Assembly (NCBI GenBank): GCA_910579105.1
Contig: CAJTRT010000014.1
Location: 1-52,681 of the forward strand
Length of the DNA: 52,681 nt
Direction of reading: 5' to 3'
Source: an uncultured Muribaculaceae bacterium
GTDB taxonomy: Bacteria; Bacteroidota; Bacteroidia; Bacteroidales; Muribaculaceae
Shown here: positions 34,801-42,028 of the stretch, in pieces
Position numbering within the stretch: position 1 is the first letter of the stretch
Layout of the letters: each line of letters opens with the position of its first letter
The notes under the pieces: model-generated
Databases searched by the model: none
What the model was told of the DNA's origin: nothing
The model's input: only the letters and a program-made list of their open reading frames with translations
Made by a program: the position numbers and the translations under genes

Positions 34801-37535
34801 GCCGGGGTAAGCCAGCGCTGCTCGGTGAGGCGTCCCTTGCTGTCGCTGACGGTAAGCAGCACGTTGGCATCCGCGACGTTGCTCCCAAGCGGGAACGAGG
34901 CGGAGCCGTCGGCTGCGGCAATCACGTTGTTTTCGGGAATCCACAGCGGCATATCGACCGGGCAGACAGGGGATTCACCGCGGTAGAGAACGACTTCCAT
35001 GCCGTCTGCCGGGTCGGCTGTCTCTGGATCCGGTGTGGCGAAGGAGAGCTTGTAGCGTCCTACGGAGAGCGGTTTCAGCAGTTCCGCTATCGAGCCGGCG
35101 GCGATCGTTCCGCTCACGGGTTTGAATGTCGACGCTGTGTCAGCCGAGGCGATAGTGTAGTTCAAGGTGTCGGGATAATCCTTGCCGAGAGCGTCCACCA
35201 CCTCTACCCTTGCGTTTATTGTCTTTCCGAGATTTATCTGCCGGGGAATGGAGGTGGCGATGGCGCGCGGTTTGCCGAGCGAGAACGAGCACCGGGCGGT
35301 CTGGGTCTCGCCGTCGGCCGAAGTCACCGCGATGTCGCCCAGGAACAGCCCCCGGGGCGCGGGCGAGCCTTTGATTACCTCGGCGGGCACTTCGATGGTG
35401 AAAGAGCCGTCAGGGGAGGTTGTCGCTTCGACCTGGTGGAATACCGGCGATGTGCGGCTCCAGAACCATATCCCGGCGCGTACTTTGAAATCAGCTTTGA
35501 TCGCGGCGTCGGCCACGGGGAAGCCGGCGAATGTCATCGCCTTGCCTTTGACTACGGCAGGCTGCGACAAGTCGGCGGGTGGCGTCACGGACGTGACTTC
35601 GACGGTAAACGTCGGGAGCTTGTAGTCGCTCACCGTGAAGGACTCGGTGCATAAATGTCTTTCCGTGGTCTCGGCTACGAGGTGGAATGTGCCGGTCAGA
35701 CCTTCCGCTGGCAGCTCGAACGAGCCTTGCGCGCGTCCCCATTCGTCGGTGGAGAGGGTCTGTTTGCCACATTCCTGGTAGTTGGCGTCGTTGAGCTTCA
35801 ATGTGATCGGCACGTTGGCGGCGGGGCGTTTGTTCCCGGCCTTGTCGCGCTGGAAGAGCACCACGCTGAAATCGACAGTGTCGCCCGGGCGGTAGAGGCC
35901 GAGCGAGGTGTTGACCGCGCAGGCATAGCTCTCATCCTCACCGGTCTCCTCGTTGAAGAACGACATGCTGAAATCGGGTCCATAGCGGTCGTCGCCGCGG
36001 CGTAGGATGATTGAGCCGTATTCGTCGGCCTTTATGTCCAGGAGGCCCTGCGAGTCGGTGGCGCCGGGCTGGCGCGTGTAGCCCGACCGGCGGCTCCACG
36101 GACGGTACCAGACTTCCACGTCCTTCCGCGGCTTGCCGCTGACCACGTCCACGGCCACCACGCTCCGCTTCCCGGCTGAGGCCGCGGTGGCTCCCGAAAG
36201 GCTGGTGCACCGTATTATTCGGATGTTGTTTTTTATGACCGCTCCTTCGTAGGCCGGCATGACGGCGTATATGCCTTCTTTGGGGAAGCTATGGGTCACC
36301 GTCACGTTCTGGCGGAACGGGATTTCCCCGCTGAATTTCACCTCGGTGGCGTCAGTGTGTGCCCCCAGTTGCCGGTAGTCGATATAATTGTCATCGTTTT
36401 TCCCGGCCATCAGCGCGGTCACGTTGTAGAATTTCAGTGTCGCTTTGTCGAGGTTCGTGCCCGCGACTTCGATCTTGAACTCTCTTCCCGGAGCGCATAC
36501 CCCCGGATATGACAGGCGTATGGAACGCTGCCTGACTTGGCTCAGGCGGTTTTTGACGGCGTTTATGTCATAATAGCCGGGATGCGCGTCAATGAATGAC
36601 CGCAGTTCGGCGTAGTATTCGCTGCTTTCGGGGGTGCCGTAGTCGGGGCATCCGGCGGCTAAGAGGTACGCCGCGGCGTATTCCGAGCCTTTGTTTTCCT
36701 GGTAAAGTGCCATGAACTTGTCGCGCAGAGGTGTTTCGGAGTCATCGCCGAAAAGGTGGCGCCCTATGTAGCGGAGCATGTCGACGCGGATTATGGAGAG
36801 CGCGGCCTCGTCGGATGGATGCGCCGCGCCCCAGGAACGGTAGATGTCGAGTATGGCGCCTATCGGGGAGTTTGGAAGCGACGGATACGCGGCCGCGGAA
36901 TCGAACGGGTCGTCGAGCAGCGAGGCGTTCAGAACGCTCTCGCCGTTGTCGAACGGCAGGAGGTTGGCCACGGCCTCGGAAGCGGCGAAGTCGTAGATGG
37001 TCGGATAAAAGCGCGTCGCGGTTTTCCCGTATGTCAGAGCCGCCGAATAGTCGGACAGTGGCGTTTTCAGCATCGCCTCGCGGTATGACATCGCCTCGCG
37101 GGTGAGGCTCTCCACCTTTTTCAGGAACTGGTCGCGGCTCCAGAGGGTATAGTCGCCGGCAGGCTCGCCGCCGAGAGTGGGGCGGCGGTTGTATTTGTAA
37201 GAGTCAGATGTGTAGGCGCATCGGTAGAGGGTGGCTTCGAGGGTTTTCAGCATCCCTTTCGCCGCCGGGTCGGAGACTGCCCCGGCTGTGGCGGCAACCT
37301 TGTCGATCGCCGCGGCGAGCGAGTCCGTGTCCACCATGTTCTTGGCGAGTGCGAGTCGCACCAGGGCGTTCACCGCCAGCGAGCCGTTGTCGGTCTTGAC
37401 GGCCTTGTCGAGGTCGGCCTTGGCGGCTTTCTCTACTTTCATCGGAAAGGCGAAATCGGGTTTGGCGGTCTGGGGATAGAGGCGCGTACTCATCAGTAGA
37501 AGCAGTGTTATAGCAAGGAATAATTTCTTGGCCAT
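31842..37535 (-). CDS. Alpha-2-macroglobulin family protein lacking the thioester
   Basis: A 1,897-residue exported protein. The signal peptide (1-22) is followed by a helical N-terminal region (to about 300), then MG domains (an MG1-like strand pattern near 345, MG2 near 500-560 with SLGLYRPGDTVDFSVVLF), an acidic insert (about 1070-1155) and the A2M core (IPLAFFRPTLTTEADGSL). An alpha-helical thioester-domain-like region (about 1360-1640) and a C-terminal MG domain with MDYVVIADKRAAGLEP follow. Where thioester members have CxEQ, this protein has GQVNSSNEA, so it cannot form a covalent trap. Such proteins are thought to block proteases in the periplasm. No pbpC, the usual partner, is next to it. 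The length is within the family range. Confidence 0.9.
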   Translation of the reverse strand: MAKKLFLAITLLLLMSTRLYPQTAKPDFAFPMKVEKAAKADLDKAVKTDNGSLAVNALVRLALAKNMVDTDSLAAAIDKVAATAGAVSDPAAKGMLKTLEATLYRCAYTSDSYKYNRRPTLGGEPAGDYTLWSRDQFLKKVESLTREAMSYREAMLKTPLSDYSAALTYGKTATRFYPTIYDFAASEAVANLLPFDNGESVLNASLLDDPFDSAAAYPSLPNSPIGAILDIYRSWGAAHPSDEAALSIIRVDMLRYIGRHLFGDDSETPLRDKFMALYQENKGSEYAAAYLLAAGCPDYGTPESSEYYAELRSFIDAHPGYYDINAVKNRLSQVRQRSIRLSYPGVCAPGREFKIEVAGTNLDKATLKFYNVTALMAGKNDDNYIDYRQLGAHTDATEVKFSGEIPFRQNVTVTHSFPKEGIYAVMPAYEGAVIKNNIRIIRCTSLSGATAASAGKRSVVAVDVVSGKPRKDVEVWYRPWSRRSGYTRQPGATDSQGLLDIKADEYGSIILRRGDDRYGPDFSMSFFNEETGEDESYACAVNTSLGLYRPGDTVDFSVVLFQRDKAGNKRPAANVPITLKLNDANYQECGKQTLSTDEWGRAQGSFELPAEGLTGTFHLVAETTERHLCTESFTVSDYKLPTFTVEVTSVTPPADLSQPAVVKGKAMTFAGFPVADAAIKADFKVRAGIWFWSRTSPVFHQVEATTSPDGSFTIEVPAEVIKGSPAPRGLFLGDIAVTSADGETQTARCSFSLGKPRAIATSIPRQINLGKTINARVEVVDALGKDYPDTLNYTIASADTASTFKPVSGTIAAGSIAELLKPLSVGRYKLSFATPDPETADPADGMEVVLYRGESPVCPVDMPLWIPENNVIAAADGSASFPLGSNVADANVLLTVSDSKGRLTEQRWLTPAMGMHPVSVTLPAGETSLSVQLHCVRDCQSYQSRVAVTSSASTKAIKVKIETFRDKVTPGDTEKLTLRVIPENGAEARSAVILDMSNKAIDALASNPMSFCAFYSYPRVPSWNGFHFDNCWFNHTSPFKSLKTTAVDAPDFNTYGRRFGWPNIQQGMRIGAARTTSMMAYKEEAIEEEADMVLNESAVVREAKMAAPAMAAGAADNGVEEIEDLGAVREHAEEISVTEAGAGDESEKKAETYRPSEIPLAFFRPTLTTEADGSLTAEYVVPDANTTWLLRALAYNREMLSATAKADIVASKPLMVNGNAPRFLRIGDRAAIAATVMNNTDSALTVNVTLSLSASGSGETITATDTTVTLEPKSSKALTLPATAPGNAPGAIFRVKGTAGDFSDGEQSLIAILPAEQDVVESEMFYIAPGQTDFSLPLPKAGKNAQVMLNFTENPAWEVVSALPGLREGQVNSSNEAAAALLSAAVADGLMRDNPEIARALRRWAENPEDSALVSKLDKDSQLKQMLLSSTPWVQAALSDTERMQRLTLLLNSRNTSKVIAKAIADLRKTAAPDGGWYWTTQYPYVSEWATYNIMGMLGDLKRLGWLPDDKDLEKMITDACAYMDREAARDFAKYPKADYSHYVLLRDRFKDVRRPAPAQRLTASQVQKCIASWKNDNVVEKAVDALILNSNGYNATARQILSSLREYATSTPEKGMWWAQLNDMWFWSLDKVGLTSIILDAFAEAEPAAADIDKIRQWLILQKQNCDWGNSVITSQVVASILSSGTKWTVNPSGTVIRVGGKIVGPARKEMAAGSFTAPIAGLLEKPADLTIDRQADYPSFGAVVTMRQATMSELRPAACDQLAVEKSLSVYNGSEWMPGDSFKVGDRVRIELTLTVGEDMDYVVIADKRAAGLEPASQLPAPIWAEGLCFYRENRDSQTNIFIDHLPKGTYRLSYELFAAQSGEFTSGAAQAQSQYNPRIAAHSAGTRITIAPQD

Positions 37536-37587
37536 GGCTCGGGTGTTTTGGCTGGTGTCGAGTTGTTTTGTCTCGCCTCAAAACTTC

Positions 37588-37622
37588 GCGGGGATGCCGG
37601 GGTTGCTGCCCGGTATCCCCGC
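37588..37622 (-). terminator. GC-rich hairpin upstream of the macroglobulin gene
   Basis: GCGGGGATGCCGGG (37588-37601) pairs with CCCGGTATCCCCGC (37609-37622) with one mismatched pair and the loop GTTGCTG. It lies 53 bases before the macroglobulin start, on the minus strand, after the Spy-like gene. It may terminate the sigma operon or form part of the leader of the macroglobulin mRNA. Confidence 0.45.
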
Positions 37623-37688
37623 TGGTCTTGATGATTTTTGAAAAAATATACTGTTTTATTATAGTTCACAGGGGAGGGTGGCCGATAA

Positions 37689-37718
37689 GTAAACGGCCGC
37701 GGGGCCGCGGAAGTTTAC
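37689..37718 (-). terminator. Inverted repeat overlapping the stop of the Spy-like gene
   Basis: GTAAAC/GTTTAC outer arms and CCGCGG/CCGCGG inner arms around GG form a near-perfect 30-base hairpin (one two-base mismatch). The stop TAA (37717-37715, minus strand) is in the outer arm. Confidence 0.5.
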
Positions 37719-38200
37719 TGCTGGGCTTTTTCGGCGGCAGCCCGGGCGTTGCCGCGCAGGCGGTGGTGCTGGCGCATCATGTCGCGGGCGAATTTGCGGT
37801 CGGCTTCCTTCAGGCGGAAAAGCTGTTTGGGCGAGAGCACTTCTTTGAATTTCGCGGCATAGTCCTTTTCGATTTCGGCCTGGCGCACTTTTGTCTCGTA
37901 AATGGCCTCTGTGGCTTTCTCGTATTCGAGATCCGAAGCGTCTGGCGCCTCCGATATGCGGCGCTCCATCTGCCGGGTGTCCTCGTCGAGGCGGGCGCAC
38001 TCGTCCTCCATATCCTCGTAGAGGGGGAAGAATTTCGCCTGCTGTTCCTTGGTCAGGTCAAGTTCCTTGGCGAGATACGCGCGCTTGTACTGGCGCATCT
38101 CGGTCATCCATTGCTTGCGCGGGGATTTGTCCTGGGCCTGTGCCATGGGAGCCGCCACGGCGGCAATCGCGATAAGCGTTATGAGAACGAGCTTTTTCAT
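37715..38200 (-). CDS. Spy/CpxP-like periplasmic protein
   Basis: A 161-residue protein starting MKKLVLITL at 38200, with the signal peptide ending AQAQ. The mature part is all-helical and highly charged. LDLTKEQQAKFFPLYEDM (about 48-65) is a Spy-like LTxxQ motif, and a second helix FKEVLSPKQLFRLKEADRKF (about 120-139) repeats the pattern. Spy and CpxP act as periplasmic chaperones or stress feedback sensors. Its place after an ECF sigma and a membrane anti-sigma candidate fits a stress-module role. A TTG three codons upstream is an alternative start. Confidence 0.85.
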   Translation of the reverse strand: MKKLVLITLIAIAAVAAPMAQAQDKSPRKQWMTEMRQYKRAYLAKELDLTKEQQAKFFPLYEDMEDECARLDEDTRQMERRISEAPDASDLEYEKATEAIYETKVRQAEIEKDYAAKFKEVLSPKQLFRLKEADRKFARDMMRQHHRLRGNARAAAEKAQQ

Positions 38201-38229
38201 CTTTGGCAATCTTAAAATTCAAAGTCGCG

Positions 38230-38703
38230 TTATTCGTTGGCTGGTGCCGTGGCTTCCGGATCCGCTAAGTCGTAAGTCGGCTCTCCGGGCTCTACTTCTT
38301 CGCCGATGACGTCGTCCACGTCGATTGAGTCCTCATACATCTCCTCCCACACCTCGCGGCTCGATATGTCGTCGTTGATGTAGTCGTAGATGAAGTGTTC
38401 GTCGCTGAGGGCGCTCGACAGCACTTTGTTGTTGTCGATTGACAGGTCGATGCCTGCCGATGGCGTCATCAGTGTGAACATTTTGAGCATGCACCATATG
38501 CCGGCGAACATCGCCGCCATGTAGACGTAGGGGCGGAGCCGCTCCCAGGTGGTCTTCGGGCGGAGGAGCACCGTTCCCTCTGCCTCCGGATTTGGTGGCA
38601 GCTTGGCGGCCATCTGTTCTGCGAACGATTCAAAGAATCCCTCCGGCACGGTCATCCCGTCCTTGCCTCCGGCTTTCTCCAATATGTCGCTTTCTTTTTT
38701 CAT
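38230..38703 (-). CDS. Single-pass membrane protein, candidate anti-sigma factor
   Basis: A 157-residue protein. The N-terminal 65 residues are cytoplasmic and include TVPEGFFESFAEQM (about 19-32), a helix seen in many Bacteroidetes anti-sigma candidates. One membrane span follows (about 71-89, YMAAMFAGIWCMLKM). The C-terminal tail is periplasmic and strongly acidic (EEMYEDSIDVDDVIGEE). No zinc-binding HxxxCxxC motif is present, so it is not of the ZAS type. Position between an ECF sigma gene and a Spy-like gene, in the same orientation, is the main support for an anti-sigma role. Confidence 0.7.
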   Translation of the reverse strand: MKKESDILEKAGGKDGMTVPEGFFESFAEQMAAKLPPNPEAEGTVLLRPKTTWERLRPYVYMAAMFAGIWCMLKMFTLMTPSAGIDLSIDNNKVLSSALSDEHFIYDYINDDISSREVWEEMYEDSIDVDDVIGEEVEPGEPTYDLADPEATAPANE

Positions 38704-38863
38704 CTCGTTGTCTTTGAAGCATCAAAAGGCCGTTTGCCGCTTTGGGCGGCTTGCGGGTGGGAGTATGGTGGAATCTCTCTTCCGGGGCCTGTTTCATTCG
38801 TTTGACTACCGACCCGACCGAAAGTTTAGCGCGGTCGCTAAAAAATATGTTTTTTCGGCGGAT

Positions 38864-39424
38864 TTACTGACGGGCGGCGAAGTAGGACTCGATTTTGCGG
38901 ACGGCGAGATGGTAGGAGGCTTTGAGCGCGCCGACCGAAGTGCCGAGGATTTCGGAAATCTGCTCGTACTTCATATCGTCGAAGTACTTCATGTTGAACA
39001 CCAGGCGCTGCTTCTCGGGGAGGGTGGCAACGGCTTTGCGGAGCTCCTTGGAGAGTGCTTCGCCGTCGGTCCACTCGTCAGCCTCGATGAGGTCGGCCAT
39101 ACGCCCCTCTTCGTCGTCGAGGCTGACGCTGAGGCGTTTGCGCTCGCGGGCCAGGTGGGTGAGACTTTCGTTGATGGCAATCTTGTGGAGCCAGGTCGAC
39201 AGACGCGCGTCGCCGCGGAACTGGTCGATCGACTGCCACGCTTTGAGGAATGTGTTCTGAAGGATGTCGGAAGCGTCGTCGTGGCTCTGCACCATGCGTC
39301 GGATCTGCCAGTAGATCGGCTCGGCATAGAGACGCGTCACCTCGTTGAACGCCGCCCGGCAGGTCGCTGGTTCGCGCAGCCGCCCGATTAGCTCTTGGTT
39401 CTCCTGAGGTGCTTCCTTTGACAT
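38864..39424 (-). CDS. ECF RNA polymerase sigma factor
   Basis: A 186-residue sigma-70 family factor with only regions 2 and 4. Region 2 (about 25-95) contains DASDILQNTFLKAW and the promoter-melting segment FRGDARLSTWLHKIAINESL. Region 4 (about 125-182) contains LPEKQRLVFNMKYF and a helix-turn-helix YEQISEILGTSVGALKASYHLAVRKI. The gene begins an operon with the anti-sigma candidate and Spy-like gene, and is read from a consensus promoter at 39469-39499. That promoter is of the housekeeping form. Confidence 0.95.
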   Translation of the reverse strand: MSKEAPQENQELIGRLREPATCRAAFNEVTRLYAEPIYWQIRRMVQSHDDASDILQNTFLKAWQSIDQFRGDARLSTWLHKIAINESLTHLARERKRLSVSLDDEEGRMADLIEADEWTDGEALSKELRKAVATLPEKQRLVFNMKYFDDMKYEQISEILGTSVGALKASYHLAVRKIESYFAARQ

Positions 39425-39468
39425 CCCTGAAATGCTTGTTGAATTGCTTAGGTATTGTTTACAGGCTT

Positions 39469-39499
39469 CAAATTTAACAAATTCCCCACTAATGGCAAA
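39469..39499 (-). promoter_or_regulatory. Consensus promoter of the sigma/anti-sigma/Spy operon
   Basis: On the minus strand TTTG (39499-39496), 19 bases, TAAATTTG (39476-39469): an exact match to the Bacteroides TTTG-N19-TAnnTTTG model. The start codon is 45 bases downstream. The -33 TTTG is the end of the T tract of the terminator just upstream. Confidence 0.85.
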
Positions 39500-39541
39500 A
39501 ACGCCGCGCCTTTTTTATGTTTTATTAAGGCGCGGCGTTTT
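39498..39541 (-). terminator. Intrinsic terminator of the six-hairpin glycosidase gene
   Basis: AAAACGCCGCGCCTT (39498-39512) and AAGGCGCGGCGTTTT (39527-39541) form a perfect 15-bp stem with a 14-base AT-rich loop. On the minus strand it follows the glycosidase stop by 31 bases and ends in a run of five T. Confidence 0.9.
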
Positions 39542-39572
39542 AGGGGTTTGCTGTTCAGCCAATGAGTTCCGC

Positions 39573-41909
39573 TTACGGGCGGATGCGGGTCAGCATCAGC
39601 TGGTCGACCAGGGAGTGGTTCGTAGCGCCGTTCATGTTGGCGTCGAGAGGGGTGTAGCGTATGCTGATTACATGGCGTCCGGCTGTAAGCGGGGCTTCGA
39701 GCACGTTGGTGGTGCCCCAGTCGTTCCAGTTGCCGACGCCGCGTTGGGGCATGACGATGGTCCCAAGCCGCTTCCCATCGATGTAGACTGAGCGTATGGC
39801 GCATTTGTTTTCGGTGTTGACCGGGCCGTTGCCATTGGCGTAACGGAGCGTCAGCGCGTATGTGCCCCCTTGCCTGATGTTGACCGGGACGGCGATTTCG
39901 CCGGTTGATTTGTCGAGTTCGGCGAACCCGTTGCCGCGGAATCCGAGCACGGGGCTTTTGGGAAGGTTGCAGGCCTCGGGAGAAGCTATGCGGGTGGTTT
40001 CGTCTGGCATCTGCTCGATTATGACCGGGCGGTTGGAGCGCGGTTCCGAGGCGAATCCCTCGACACCGTCATCACTGACACCGACAACCATGTACTCGCC
40101 CGGGATCACCGCGTTATAGCTCGTCTCCCGGGTGGAGGCGACTTTGTTCCCGTCGCGGTAAACGTCATAGTGGCCGATGTACTCTATTGGGTTCCATCGC
40201 AGCAGGTTGTTGACCGGGATGCCCTCCCCGTCGAGAGCCGGGTCGTTGGAGAGCCACGCCGAGGGGGTTAACGGGGCCTTTACGTTGGGGGTCTCGTTGA
40301 CACGCGCGGGGAGCGGATTGTTGTCGTCCATTACGATGCGTATGTCGTTCTCTCCCCTGATGTCGGCTGGGATGAACGGGGCGTGCTCTCTGCCGTTCAG
40401 CTTGAACGACTTCACGCGGTCGCCGTAGCCAGTGACGGTTATGTTGAGCACGGCGTCGCGGTAGCGCAGCCCGGTCAGCGTCCTGGTGTCGGCCATCGCT
40501 TTGGGAATGAACGGGCTGAAACGGAGGCCGTCGGTCTCGTACCGCACGCCGAAGAGCATTTTCAGCGTCAGGGCTATGTTGCCCGAGAGGCACCACAGCA
40601 TGTTGGAGGAGTTGAGTTCGGTCGCTATGTCGCCGTTGTCGAGCACGAAATTCTCCTTGTTGGTCGCGAACAGCGCCGCCGGGCGGAAGATGGAGCCTAT
40701 CCCCTGCATCACCCCCTCGCTGTTGCCGGCCTTGGCGTTGGCCAGGGTCCAGTAGGCGGCCACCCAGGGCCATAGCGCGTTGTTGTGGTATGGGGGCATG
40801 TCGGCGATCTGCGGGAAGAAGATGCCCGGGCCGAACGGCGTCACGGGGTTCTTCTGGGAAATCACCCTGGCGCGGCCGGGGTCGGCCACGTCGTAGAGGA
40901 TCGCGAGCGATTCCCCCAGCGTCTCTGCCCGCGGGTTGAGGATGGGGAACTCGCGGCCGTAGCGGTACATGGCGTAATACCCCTTGTCCTCCATCCACAG
41001 CTCGCGGTTTATGGCTTCGGCGAGCTTGTCGGCGCGGCGCGTGTATGTGGCGGCTTCCTCCTTGTGGCCGAGAATAGAGGCGATTTCGGCGAGTGTGCGC
41101 CAAGCCTGGGCGTGGACCACGCTCGTGCCCAGCGCCTCGCTCTGGTATATGTCGGCGGTCTGCATCCATTTGGGATAGCTCTGCTCGCGCCAGTCGATGA
41201 AGGAGGTCTCGCCGCGTACCAGCCCGGTCTCGGGGTCGTAGATGGTCTGGTAGTCATCCTCGAGCGAGTTCTTGATCACGGGGTAGATTTTTTCGAGCCA
41301 CGCCTTGTCGCCGGTGCTCTTGTAAACCTCGAACGCGGCTATGCCCCAGATCTGGCGGTCGGAGCTTACCGGCCACGCTCCTCCCGAGCCGGTGTCCTGG
41401 ATGATGCGGCCTGTGGGCGATATTTTGTGCTCCAGCGAGATGCGCGACACCTCGGGCTGCAACGCCGCCATGGCGAGGATTATCGAATACGACACGTCGC
41501 GGGTCCACACTCCCGGCCATTCCTTTCCCGTGCGCAGGGTCGAGTCAGGCTCGATGGCGTTGACCATCTCGTCGAGCCCCATGGTGTAGATGGCGTCGTG
41601 GAGGGTGTTGGAAGAATGGAGGCGGGGATAGGCCGAGAGGTCGTTGCGGCGTTTCCATGTCTTGTCGATAGGCATGAAGTAGCCGGGCTGGGCGTAGTAG
41701 TCCGAGATGATTTCCTCGTCGTTGGGGGCGTATGCCTTGAACGGCCCTTGGAATATGGTGTCGGCTTCCCAGCGGTACGCCGGGGTCTCCACGATCACTC
41801 CCTCGGTCATCGAGGCTGTGGCGGAAGGGGAAACGATGACGGCTCCCGCCGCCAAGGCGCAGACACGTTTGACTGCGGCGGTGATGGGTTGTGTCTTTGT
41901 GTATCTCAT
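39573..41909 (-). CDS. Secreted six-hairpin glycoside hydrolase with C-terminal carbohydrate-binding domain
   Basis: A 778-residue exported protein. A signal-like segment (VCALAAGAVIVSP) is within the first 32 residues. Residues about 90-500 form an (alpha/alpha)6 toroid. The motif KEWPGVWTRDVSYSIILAMAAL (near 135) is the conserved active-site strand of this clan, and YHNNALWPWVAAYWTLANA (about 382-400) is the matching helix. Bacteroidetes relatives are often called glycogen-debranching or MGH1-like. An Ig-like domain (about 560-640) and a C-terminal CBM6/CBM35-like jelly-roll (about 660-778, TYALTLRYANGNG) follow. Substrate is not clear from sequence. It is not part of the dextran PUL but could act on related alpha-glucans. 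Confidence 0.85.
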   Translation of the reverse strand: MRYTKTQPITAAVKRVCALAAGAVIVSPSATASMTEGVIVETPAYRWEADTIFQGPFKAYAPNDEEIISDYYAQPGYFMPIDKTWKRRNDLSAYPRLHSSNTLHDAIYTMGLDEMVNAIEPDSTLRTGKEWPGVWTRDVSYSIILAMAALQPEVSRISLEHKISPTGRIIQDTGSGGAWPVSSDRQIWGIAAFEVYKSTGDKAWLEKIYPVIKNSLEDDYQTIYDPETGLVRGETSFIDWREQSYPKWMQTADIYQSEALGTSVVHAQAWRTLAEIASILGHKEEAATYTRRADKLAEAINRELWMEDKGYYAMYRYGREFPILNPRAETLGESLAILYDVADPGRARVISQKNPVTPFGPGIFFPQIADMPPYHNNALWPWVAAYWTLANAKAGNSEGVMQGIGSIFRPAALFATNKENFVLDNGDIATELNSSNMLWCLSGNIALTLKMLFGVRYETDGLRFSPFIPKAMADTRTLTGLRYRDAVLNITVTGYGDRVKSFKLNGREHAPFIPADIRGENDIRIVMDDNNPLPARVNETPNVKAPLTPSAWLSNDPALDGEGIPVNNLLRWNPIEYIGHYDVYRDGNKVASTRETSYNAVIPGEYMVVGVSDDGVEGFASEPRSNRPVIIEQMPDETTRIASPEACNLPKSPVLGFRGNGFAELDKSTGEIAVPVNIRQGGTYALTLRYANGNGPVNTENKCAIRSVYIDGKRLGTIVMPQRGVGNWNDWGTTNVLEAPLTAGRHVISIRYTPLDANMNGATNHSLVDQLMLTRIRP

Positions 41910-41963
41910 GCGTCGAAAACGTATGCGTTGGTTCAGGTGTTCGGTTCAGTATGTGAAACTCTA

Positions 41964-41971
41964 CAAAATTA
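41964..41971 (-). promoter_or_regulatory. -7 element for the six-hairpin glycosidase gene
   Basis: On the minus strand TAATTTTG is an exact TAnnTTTG match, 54 bases before the ATG at 41909. A matching box for the divergent gene lies at 42008. Confidence 0.55.
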
Positions 41972-42007
41972 CGATTTTTCCGACAATTACTCTGTCTCGG
42001 TTCCGGA

Positions 42008-42015
42008 TAATTTTG
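42008..42015 (+). promoter_or_regulatory. -7 element for the alpha/beta hydrolase gene
   Basis: TAATTTTG, an exact match, with the ATG 13 bases downstream, so the transcript would have almost no leader. The divergent box at 41964-41971 has the same word; 36 bases separate the two. Confidence 0.55.
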
Positions 42016-42028
42016 TAAATTCGCCGAT

